From: Peptococcaceae bacterium
GTDB lineage: Bacteria > Bacillota > Desulfotomaculia > Desulfotomaculales > UBA12532
Length of the DNA: 10,603 nt
Assembly (NCBI GenBank): GCA_003445475.1
Contig: DMDP01000152.1
Span: 1 to 10,603, forward strand
Direction of reading: 5' to 3'
The notes under the pieces are model-generated. The model ran no database searches and was not told the origin of the DNA. It was given only the letters and a program-made list of their open reading frames with translations. The first letter of the stretch is position 1; each line of letters opens with the position of its first letter. The translations under genes and the position numbers were made by a program. Shown piece after piece: positions 6,047-10,603 of this stretch.

Positions 6047-6142
6047 TGGAGGAGGGAAGTGGGAATCGAACCCACCCCTGCCCGTTAGGGGTCGCGGCCT
6101 ACGGATTTGCGGTCCGCGGGGAGCGCCAGCTCCTTTCCCTCC
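6047..6142 (-). tRNA. Selenocysteine-type tRNA body with cysteine anticodon GCA and U73 (tRNA-Cys/Sec hybrid)
   Basis: The 96-nt gene includes an encoded CCA (6049-6047). It has an 8-bp acceptor stem (GGAGGGAA 6142-6135 with TTCCCTCC 6058-6051), a 5-bp D stem (GGAGC/GCTCC) with a 4-nt loop TGGC (6128-6125), an anticodon arm GCGGA/TCCGT (6117-6113, 6105-6101), a 25-nt variable region (6100-6076), and a 5-bp T stem GTGGG/CCCAC with loop TTCGATT. The 8/5 branch, tiny D loop and long variable region are those of bacterial tRNA-Sec. However, the 7-nt anticodon loop is CCGCAAA, giving anticodon GCA (6110-6108), and the discriminator is T (6050), both cysteine identity elements; tRNA-Sec normally has UCA and G73. 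Position 33 is C instead of the near-universal U, the sixth D-stem pair is A-C, and the variable stem is poorly paired. It is either a functional minor tRNA-Cys, a recoded tRNA-Sec, or a decaying selC copy. It lies 27 nt after the reductase stop codon. Confidence 0.85.
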
Positions 6143-6169
6143 TTGCTTGAAGGCCAGCGGTTTACCGGG

Positions 6170-7471
6170 TTACGTTGCCGCGCCAGCCTGCGCTGCGACG
6201 GCGCCCAGCATTTCCAGAAACGCTTGCACGCGGGTTTTGAGTTGGCCGGCATCGTGCGGACTGTAGTCGGTCTCCACTTTCAAGACCGGTACGCCGGCCT
6301 GCTTCAGGACTTTTTCTACCTGATAGTTTTCTACCGCGTACGGGTCGCAGAAGGAGAGGACGTAGCTTATGACCCCGTCGGCGCGGTAGGCCCGCACCAT
6401 CTCAAGGAGCTTCTCAAGGCGCCGGGTGTTGGGAGTGAAACAGGCGCAATCTGCTTCCAGGTGCCGGGCGGCTACGTTGGCGAGCAGATCGTCAAGGGTG
6501 GCTCCCTCCTCGTCCGTCAGCGCCTCGTAGTACCGGGCGCCCGTGCACAGTTCCTCGGCCACGATCACTGCGCCGCTCGTTTCGGCTATGTAGGGCAGCT
6601 TCCAGTTGGGAATGGCCATCGGGGTACCGGTGACTACCAGCCGCGGCGTCCCGCGGGCTACGACACCGACGCCGTTTTGCACGCGCTCCTCGAGTTCGTC
6701 GCACAGGGCGTTAACCTGGGCGGTAAACCGCTCCACGTCGTCGTAGAAGGCGATCTGGTAAATTAGCAGGGCATCCCGGCCGCTGAGGGGCGGCGGGTCG
6801 GCCTTGCGGAGCTCGCCCAGGCGTTGCAGGGCCCGCCGCTTCGCGTTGACCTTCCGGATGGCCTCGGTCAGCGTCTCGCGGGTAATCCGCTTGCCGGTCA
6901 GGTCCTCGAGTCGCGCTGCCAGGGTGTGCACTTCTTCCAGCCAGAGTTCCCGGTCGCGGGGTTCCTTTTTCTGCGGGGTCTCCATTACGTGGACGGGCGC
7001 GAAATCGGCGAGCACCTCGAAAGCCTTCTTTTTGCCGTCGCAGGTGGTTTCACCCACCAGAAGATCGCACGACTCGAAATAGGGGCAGACCCGCGCCAGC
7101 TTGAACCCCATGAAGGACTTGATTAACGGGCAAATGTTCCGCGGGAGGACGGCTTCCGCCTGCGCCGTGCCGATCTCGATCCCGGCGCAGAGGCCGGCGT
7201 ACACGCCTCCGGCGGCAAGAATGAGTTCCTCCGGCACGAAAACACAGAATGTGCCCACCACCTTGCCGCCCTTTTGCCGGAAGTCCTGCAGTTCCTGCAC
7301 CCGCAGCCCGTGGATCTCGTTGACCACGAAGTCGAAATACTCCATGCCCCGGGGCCGGTTTTCCTGCGCCAGGTAAACGTCGTAATAGGTCGGTGGGAGG
7401 GCCTGCAAGAGTTTCTCGTGTGCTTCCAGGTCGAGACCGAGTTCGCTCCACAGGCGCGTGTAGTCGGCCAT
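6170..7471 (-). CDS. Double-cubane-cluster anaerobic reductase (2-hydroxyacyl-CoA dehydratase HgdB-like)
   Basis: This 433-residue protein belongs to the 2-hydroxyacyl-CoA dehydratase subunit family, most like the stand-alone YjiM/DCCP group. The Carboxydothermus member of that group carries an [Fe8S9] double-cubane cluster and performs ATP-dependent reductions with a partner ATPase. The N-terminal half shows GTFCVFVPEELILAAGGV (Cys76), cysteines 95, 114, 129 and 135 (ICPLIKSFMGFKLARVCPYFESCD) and LLVGETTCDGKKKAFE (Cys144). The C-terminal half holds TGTPMAIPNWKLPYIAE, CACF (342-344) and ISYVLSFCDPYAVE (Cys375), as in relatives. The start ATG at 7471 is preceded by AGAGGTG with 8-nt spacing. 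The partner ATPase (HgdC-like activator) is not in the window. The tRNA follows on the same strand 27 nt downstream, and paired palindromes lie upstream. Substrate unknown. Confidence 0.88.
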   Translation of the reverse strand: MADYTRLWSELGLDLEAHEKLLQALPPTYYDVYLAQENRPRGMEYFDFVVNEIHGLRVQELQDFRQKGGKVVGTFCVFVPEELILAAGGVYAGLCAGIEIGTAQAEAVLPRNICPLIKSFMGFKLARVCPYFESCDLLVGETTCDGKKKAFEVLADFAPVHVMETPQKKEPRDRELWLEEVHTLAARLEDLTGKRITRETLTEAIRKVNAKRRALQRLGELRKADPPPLSGRDALLIYQIAFYDDVERFTAQVNALCDELEERVQNGVGVVARGTPRLVVTGTPMAIPNWKLPYIAETSGAVIVAEELCTGARYYEALTDEEGATLDDLLANVAARHLEADCACFTPNTRRLEKLLEMVRAYRADGVISYVLSFCDPYAVENYQVEKVLKQAGVPVLKVETDYSPHDAGQLKTRVQAFLEMLGAVAAQAGAAT

Positions 7472-7525
7472 GTCGGAAACACCTCTTTCGTATTTAGAAG
7501 TTGCTATAGATATTAGCTGCCAAAT

Positions 7526-7542
7526 GATAAAGTTCCTTTATC
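7526..7542. promoter_or_regulatory. Palindromic operator candidate 1 (GATAA-N7-TTATC)
   Basis: GATAAAG (7526-7532), TTC, CTTTATC (7536-7542) is a perfect 7-3-7 inverted repeat, 55 nt upstream of the reductase start. It shares the outer five bases and the 17-bp length with the second palindrome at 7548-7564, so it looks like a binding site for a dimeric repressor or activator of the reductase gene. Confidence 0.5.
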
Positions 7543-7547
7543 CTAGC

Positions 7548-7564
7548 GATAACTTTTTGTTATC
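7548..7564. promoter_or_regulatory. Palindromic operator candidate 2 (GATAA-N7-TTATC)
   Basis: GATAAC (7548-7553), TTTTT, GTTATC (7559-7564) is a perfect 6-5-6 inverted repeat. Its centre is 22 bp from that of the first palindrome, close to two helical turns, so two dimers would sit on the same face of DNA. The regulator is not identified. Confidence 0.5.
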
Positions 7565-7604
7565 CATATTCGCGAAGGGGCGAGGCTCCGAAAACTCAGA
7601 AACG

Positions 7605-7632
7605 GTGACCTAGTTACGAAATGCGGTACAAT
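7605..7632 (+). promoter_or_regulatory. Promoter of the solitary antitoxin gene
   Basis: GTGACC (7605-7610), 16 nt, TACAAT (7627-7632, 5 of 6 to consensus). Transcription would begin near 7639, about 28 nt before the ATG at 7667, leaving room for the TGAGGAGG ribosome site at 7651-7658. Confidence 0.5.
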
Positions 7633-7666
7633 TATGTGCAAAGAGATACTTGAGGAGGCGCGCGCA

Positions 7667-7849
7667 ATGGCCCTGAAAAGGATACTGGAGGAAGTTCGGC
7701 GGCTCCCTGCCGTGGACCGGGAGAAACTGATACGCGAACTGGAGCGGCTTAAGGCCAGGGACGAAGCCAGGGAGGACTTTGAAAAGGCCGCCGGTTCGTG
7801 GGGCGACTTCGACGCAGAAGCTTTTGTGGATGAGATTTACGCCCGGTGA
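7667..7849 (+). CDS. VapB-type antitoxin, partner toxin degraded
   Basis: This is a 60-residue, highly charged, helix-forming protein (MALKRILEEVRRLPAVDREKLIRE at the N terminus; AAGSWGDFDAEAFVDEIYAR at the C terminus). The AAGSW.D.DAE.F...IY ending is typical of short antitoxins that accompany PIN-domain toxins. An in-frame ATG at 7634 exists, but the ATG at 7667 has GAGGAGG with 8-nt spacing and is the better start. Its TGA overlaps a GTG (sequence GTGA, 7846-7849) that opens the toxin remnant, the standard coupling of VapBC genes. The antitoxin seems intact although its toxin has lost most of its catalytic domain. The family assignment rests on the C-terminal pattern and context. Confidence 0.75.
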   Translation: MALKRILEEVRRLPAVDREKLIRELERLKARDEAREDFEKAAGSWGDFDAEAFVDEIYAR

Positions 7850-7974
7850 GGGGGAGGCCAGAGGGTGGACGCAGAATGGTGATTGCCACCACAGCGGTTT
7901 ACTATCGCCTGACTTTGTTAACCGATAACTGGAGGCACTACGAGAAGGTACCGGAGCTGAAGTTGGTGGGATAG
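7846..7974 (+). pseudogene. VapC-like PIN toxin remnant with internal deletion
   Basis: The frame starts at GTG 7846, overlapping the antitoxin stop by 4 nt, and encodes only 42 residues. Residues from about 11 onward (MVIATTAVYYRLTLLTDNWRHYEKVPELKLVG) match the end of PIN-domain toxins: the IAATA helix after the third catalytic Asp, the TLLTDN strand with the fourth acidic residue, and the HFexipgLkl tail. The first three catalytic acids and roughly 80 residues are missing, while the start and reading frame are preserved, so an internal deletion is the simplest explanation. It cannot be an active nuclease. Confidence 0.75.
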
Positions 7975-8028
7975 GCCATCACGTCCGGTTACCGGATTAC
8001 CGACGGCAGAAGGACTTGCAGGGAACTC

Positions 8029-8065
8029 AAACCCGCGAAGCCTTAATTTTCGCGGGTTTCTTTTT
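8029..8065 (+). terminator. Strong intrinsic terminator
   Basis: An 11-bp perfect stem AAACCCGCGAA (8029-8039) / TTCGCGGGTTT (8049-8059) with a 9-nt loop is followed by CTTTTT (8060-8065). It closes the antitoxin/toxin-remnant unit. The A/T arms could also let it act on the minus strand, but no convergent gene ends nearby. Confidence 0.9.
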
Positions 8066-8084
8066 GGTGAGGGGAGTTGAAAGC

Positions 8085-8180
8085 TTGCTTACAGAGCGAG
8101 ACAAGGAGATCATCAGGCTCATCAACCGCCTCGGGTGCCTGACGGCGGCGCAGGTGGCGGCGGCGTTAAGCTGTGACTGA
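8085..8180 (+). pseudogene. Truncated N terminus of a replication-relaxation-like protein
   Basis: A TTG start at 8085 lies 8 nt after a strong AGGGGAG ribosome site and opens a 31-residue frame (LTERDKEIIRLINRLGCLT, then AAQVAAALSCD, stop TGA 8178). The LTERD.eii.li.rlgcLTA.Q.A pattern is the first winged-helix segment of replication-relaxation family proteins, found on conjugative and integrating elements. The rest of the domain is absent; what follows is unrelated sequence leading into the HigBA module. It is most likely a remnant of a mobile element. Too short for a firm family call. Confidence 0.5.
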
Positions 8181-8214
8181 GAAAGCGGCCAAAAACAAGG
8201 GGATTGGTGGGAGA

Positions 8215-8493
8215 TCAGTTCCTTGGCTGGAGACCTATCTCCAGGTCGGCGTCCAGGGCTTCCGCCACCTTCTTAAGAAAGCCGATGGTGGGGTTGGCCC
8301 GGCCGCTCTCAAGCCTGGCGATGGCGGCCTGTTTTGTCCCCACCTTGCGGGCGAGCGCCTCCTGGGTAAGGCCCTTCTCCAGGCGGCGCTGGATTATCGC
8401 CCTGAGCAGGCGGTATTCCGTCTCCAGGGCGTCGTACTCTTTTTTTAAGGCCGGGTCCTTGAGCAGGTCGGCCTTGAACTCTTTCCAGTTCAT
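8215..8493 (-). CDS. higA: HigA-like XRE-family antitoxin
   Basis: This 92-residue antitoxin has a charged N-terminal helix region (1-35, MNWKEFKADLLKDPALKKEYDA) and a Cro/C1-type helix-turn-helix (about 42-92: KGLTQEALARKVGTKQAAIARLES, GRANPTIGFLKKVAEALDADLEIGL). It should neutralise the toxin encoded just upstream and bind the palindrome in front of the operon. Its ATG overlaps the toxin stop (ATGA), with AAGGAGG about 9 nt upstream inside the toxin gene. The toxin-first order is typical of HigBA-type modules. Confidence 0.92.
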   Translation of the reverse strand: MNWKEFKADLLKDPALKKEYDALETEYRLLRAIIQRRLEKGLTQEALARKVGTKQAAIARLESGRANPTIGFLKKVAEALDADLEIGLQPRN

Positions 8494-8843
8494 CCGCTTC
8501 GCCTCCTTTGCAGGTAGTCCTTCATGCGGGAGATCGCCGTTTCTAGTTCTCTTTTGGGTATCTTATCCGCCTTTTTCGTGAACCCGTGGACCAGGACGAT
8601 GTCGGCACCGTCCAGGAAGAACAGGATGCGGTGCGCCTGGCCGCCGAACGGGACGCGGAGTTCGTACAGGCTGCCTGTGCCGGCAAGATGCTTGACGTGC
8701 GGCGCACCTACGGCGGGACCGTACTCCTCTAAAAGGTCAAGGGCGCGGGCGACTTTCGCCTGGGCTTTCACGTTAAGCCCTTTTATGTAGACGGCTACCG
8801 GGATATTCCCCGCGCCGGTTTCGTAGAAAATTATCTCCCGCAT
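8490..8843 (-). CDS. higB: HigB/RelE-superfamily toxin (phage Gp49-like)
   Basis: This 117-residue toxin of the RelE/HigB superfamily, Gp49-like branch, probably cleaves mRNA at the ribosome. Family features are the MREIIFYETGAGNIPV opening strand with IKGL, a helical KAQAKVARALDLLEEYG, and the basic core LYELRVPFGGQAHRILFFLDGADIVLVHGFTKKADKIPKRELETAISRMKDY with the conserved ELR, HRILFF and HGFTKK elements. The ATG at 8843 fits family N termini exactly yet has no Shine-Dalgarno sequence. The predicted promoter ends only about 8 nt upstream, so the mRNA is probably leaderless. It is co-transcribed with the antitoxin gene. Confidence 0.92.
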   Translation of the reverse strand: MREIIFYETGAGNIPVAVYIKGLNVKAQAKVARALDLLEEYGPAVGAPHVKHLAGTGSLYELRVPFGGQAHRILFFLDGADIVLVHGFTKKADKIPKRELETAISRMKDYLQRRRSG

Positions 8844-8851
8844 AGTTCAAA

Positions 8852-8878
8852 TCTATAACATTTATGTTATAACGTCAA
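8852..8878 (-). promoter_or_regulatory. higBA promoter with embedded 18-bp palindromic operator
   Basis: Reading the minus strand, TTGACG (8878-8873) and TATAGA (8857-8852) are separated by 15 nt; TAGATT with 17-nt spacing is an alternative -10. A perfect palindrome TATAACAT-TT-ATGTTATA (8854-8871 on the plus strand) fills the spacer and overlaps the -10 box, the expected place for autorepression by HigA or the HigBA complex. Confidence 0.6.
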
Positions 8879-9042
8879 TGGGGTAGCAGCCGTGCCGTTA
8901 AGGCAGATGGAGCCATCTTTTGTACCGGGAGCAAGAATGGCCAAGGGAGGTCCGGAAATGGGAAAACGATTAGCCCGCCGTCCGTGCCGATAACATCGAC
9001 GACAACGCTCCGCGCGTCGGGCGGCCGATCAGGCGCGTAATC

Positions 9043-9465
9043 CTAAACGGCCTGGGTGCGCAAGGGGCTCGGACCCATCTCTTTCAGTTGGTTGGTGAAA
9101 TCGGTCACCACCCGGGCGAACTTTTTTCCCTCCGAAGCGGATACAAACTCCATGCGCACACGCTCCCTATCAATTCCAACGGTGTCAAGCAGTTTCTGCA
9201 GTGCGTTATACCGCCTGCGCGCATACAGGTTGCCGGTGCTGTAGTGGCAGTCGCCGGGATGGCATGCCCCGATCAGGACGCCGTCAGCTCCGCTGAGTAA
9301 TGCCTTTAAAACAAACACCGGATCCACCCTGCCCGAGCACGGTACCCTGATGATAAGAACGTTCGGCGGGTAGTCGTAGCGAGAGGTTCCGGCGAGGTCG
9401 GCGGCGGCATAACTACACCAGTTACACAAGAAACCTATGATCAACGGCCGGGACTCGGTGCTCAC
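9043..9465 (-). CDS. mvhD: MvhD/FlpD-type [2Fe-2S] electron-transfer subunit
   Basis: This 140-residue protein of the methyl-viologen-reducing hydrogenase delta subunit family carries a [2Fe-2S] cluster and passes electrons between an input dehydrogenase or hydrogenase and HdrA in flavin-based bifurcating complexes. Key residues are Cys14 and Cys17 (FLCNWCSYAAADLAG), Cys43 (RVPCSGRVDP), and Cys68/Cys73 (GACHPGDCHY), followed by the YARRRYNALQKLLD helix. GTG 9474 is possible, but AGGGAG (9479-9474) then overlaps it. GTG 9465 has 8-nt spacing and gives the usual MSxxxxxIIGF start, so I chose it. It lies 30 nt behind the FrhB-like gene on the same strand, presumably in one operon. No hdrA follows: downstream lies the toxin-antitoxin pocket. 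Confidence 0.92.
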   Translation of the reverse strand: MSTESRPLIIGFLCNWCSYAAADLAGTSRYDYPPNVLIIRVPCSGRVDPVFVLKALLSGADGVLIGACHPGDCHYSTGNLYARRRYNALQKLLDTVGIDRERVRMEFVSASEGKKFARVVTDFTNQLKEMGPSPLRTQAV

Positions 9466-9495
9466 ATCACACACTCCCTTTCCTTGGCTTCCGTA

Positions 9496-10603
9496 TTAAT
9501 TAAAAGCCAGAGATATGCTGTGAATATCCACCTCTCCGGGTTCGATAACGGCAAGAGGGGGTCGCTGTGCCGGGTTCACCCCCGGTTCGTAATTGAATAT
9601 GGCCTGGATTTCCTGCTGTATCATCCCGATCAGGGAGGAAAGGGGGATGTTCGCCGGACAGACATCCTGGCACTGCCCACAGTTGACGCATGAGTCGGCT
9701 ACGTGCATGGCGCGGGTGAGTCCGAAGAGGGCACCCGGCGGGACCTCGCCCTCCGGCACGGTACCGCGGCCGGCATCCAACCGGCACTCCCGGCAATAAC
9801 AGATAGGACATGCATCCCGGCAGCCATAGCACTTGATGCACTGGTTGAACTGGTCAAACCAAAAAGCCACGCGCGCTGCCCTGTCCATCTGGCGATATGT
9901 GCCGAAAAGTTTATCCTGCCATTCGCGGGCCATTTGTATCGCCGCCTGGTCGAATTTCTCCCGCTCCTGGATGATGTCGCTGCCCGGCTCTTCGGTGTTA
10001 ACTACGCCCGCGTTCACCGCCTCGTCCCAGAATGCGGCGCCCTTATCCGAGCATATCTCGACAAACGAAACCGGGCGTCCGTGCGTGCCCCACTTGCCAC
10101 AGGCGATATCGGCCATCCTGGGAATGTTTATTTCGCAGCGGCGGCAGTTTTCCCGGCGCCCGAACCCCTTCGCCTCGAGTTCGGTCAGGTCCCTCTCAAT
10201 TTCCCTACCGTCGTTTAAAACGGCGAAGAATTTGTTGCCGGGCGGGAAGATCCTCTCCATTTTTACGTCGGCCGGGTCTATCCCGAATTCTTCAATATAC
10301 ATACGCTTGGCGACGTTGGGTAGCATAGTGCCGGTGCAATTGAGGCCTATCAGCAGCAGGTTTTCAAGGTTCACCTGTTTCCTCTTGGCCAGTTCGATGA
10401 TTGCCCTGGCATCACACGGCTTGCATACCACGGCCACTTTGCGATCAAAGCCGCCCCCGGCATACTCCTTGAGGCAACGCGCGAGGTTGGGCGTGGCGCA
10501 GTGTAGATTTCCCCCGGTAACCTCCAGCTTGGCAGGATCGGTAACCACGACGGGCACCCCTTCGTACCGGTTGCCGTCGCGCCTCTTCACGGTCAGTACA
10601 GCG
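9496..10603 (-). CDS. FrhB/FdhB-like iron-sulfur flavoprotein subunit, N-terminus off right edge
   Basis: 368 codons are visible and the frame is open at the right edge (an AVLTVKRRDGNRYEG stretch shows that the ATG/GTG-like position near 10590 is internal). The FrhB/FdhB N- and C-domains cover most of it: GGNLHCATPNLARCLKEY, VVCKPCDARAIIELAKR, LIGLNCTGT and the GFGRRENCRRCEINIPRMADIACGKWG cysteine motif. They are followed by two C-terminal [4Fe-4S] motifs: CIKCYGCRDACPICYCREC and CVNCGQCQDVCPANIP. Methanogen relatives use coenzyme F420. In clostridia lacking F420 such subunits are usually predicted to link formate dehydrogenase, NAD(P)H or another donor to HdrA-MvhD; the donor here is not visible. 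It is the first visible gene of an operon with mvhD. Confidence 0.9.
   Translation of the reverse strand, partial: AVLTVKRRDGNRYEGVPVVVTDPAKLEVTGGNLHCATPNLARCLKEYAGGGFDRKVAVVCKPCDARAIIELAKRKQVNLENLLLIGLNCTGTMLPNVAKRMYIEEFGIDPADVKMERIFPPGNKFFAVLNDGREIERDLTELEAKGFGRRENCRRCEINIPRMADIACGKWGTHGRPVSFVEICSDKGAAFWDEAVNAGVVNTEEPGSDIIQEREKFDQAAIQMAREWQDKLFGTYRQMDRAARVAFWFDQFNQCIKCYGCRDACPICYCRECRLDAGRGTVPEGEVPPGALFGLTRAMHVADSCVNCGQCQDVCPANIPLSSLIGMIQQEIQAIFNYEPGVNPAQRPPLAVIEPGEVDIHSISLAFN

Noticed and set aside
8937..8993. 18-codon ORF with a GGGAG-like site in the 8844-9042 gap
   Set aside because: Arg-rich, very short, weak spacing, no neighbour logic; nothing else supportable was seen in this roughly 200-nt gap.
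1..10603. CRISPR array, insertion sequence or prophage structural genes
   Set aside because: No regularly spaced repeats, transposase frames or terminal inverted repeats were seen; only small remnants in 7846-8180 suggest past mobile elements.
2699..10603. In-frame UGA selenocysteine codon in yedE, TusA-like, reductase, MvhD or FrhB-like genes
   Set aside because: All expected catalytic or ligand positions are ordinary cysteine codons and each frame ends at a place consistent with family length.

Overview
The window is GC-rich and looks like the chromosome of an anaerobic, low-potential-redox Firmicute. A Peptococcaceae/Desulfotomaculum-Pelotomaculum-Carboxydothermus type of clostridium is my inference from gene content, not from a search. 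The clues are an MvhD/FrhB-type electron-transfer pair, a double-cubane-cluster (2-hydroxyacyl-CoA dehydratase-like) reductase, a YedE-type selenium/sulfur transporter with a TusA-like partner, a VanW protein with a copper-amine-oxidase-like stalk domain, an AgrB/AgrD peptide-signalling pair, and strong GGAGG ribosome binding sites combined with many GTG/TTG starts.

Layout. 1-654 (-) is the N-terminal 218 codons of a YeiH-type (putative sulfate exporter) membrane protein, preceded by a 30-codon ORF that may be its frameshifted true start. 909-1676 (+) is an unrecognised protein closed by a good terminator. 1833-2690 (+) is a secreted VanW protein. Convergent to it, 2699-3983 (-) is a yedE-tusA-like operon. 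Divergent from yedE, 4219-5026 (+) is agrB-agrD, with a structured untranslated stretch behind it. 5168-5940 (+) is a complete promoter/AbrB antitoxin/VapC toxin/terminator cassette.

6047-6142 (-) is an unusual 96-nt tRNA. It has the selenocysteine-tRNA body plan (8-bp acceptor, 5-bp T stem, 4-nt D loop, long variable region) but cysteine identity elements (anticodon GCA, discriminator U73), with C instead of U at position 33. It lies 27 nt behind the stop codon of the double-cubane reductase gene (6170-7471, -) on the same strand. That gene has two 17-bp palindromes of identical design upstream.

7600-8880 is an accessory pocket: a VapB-type antitoxin whose VapC toxin has lost its middle, a truncated replication-relaxation-like N terminus, and an intact HigBA module with a palindromic operator and an apparently leaderless toxin mRNA. 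9043-10603 (-) returns to core metabolism: an FrhB/FdhB-like iron-sulfur flavoprotein (running off the right edge) followed by MvhD, which together probably form an electron-input module for an HdrA-type complex.

The most interesting item is the tRNA. It is either a functional tRNA-Cys on a selenocysteine chassis, a tRNA-Sec recoded to a cysteine codon, or a decaying selC copy. The sequence alone cannot settle this, but two independent positions (anticodon and discriminator) both point to cysteine.
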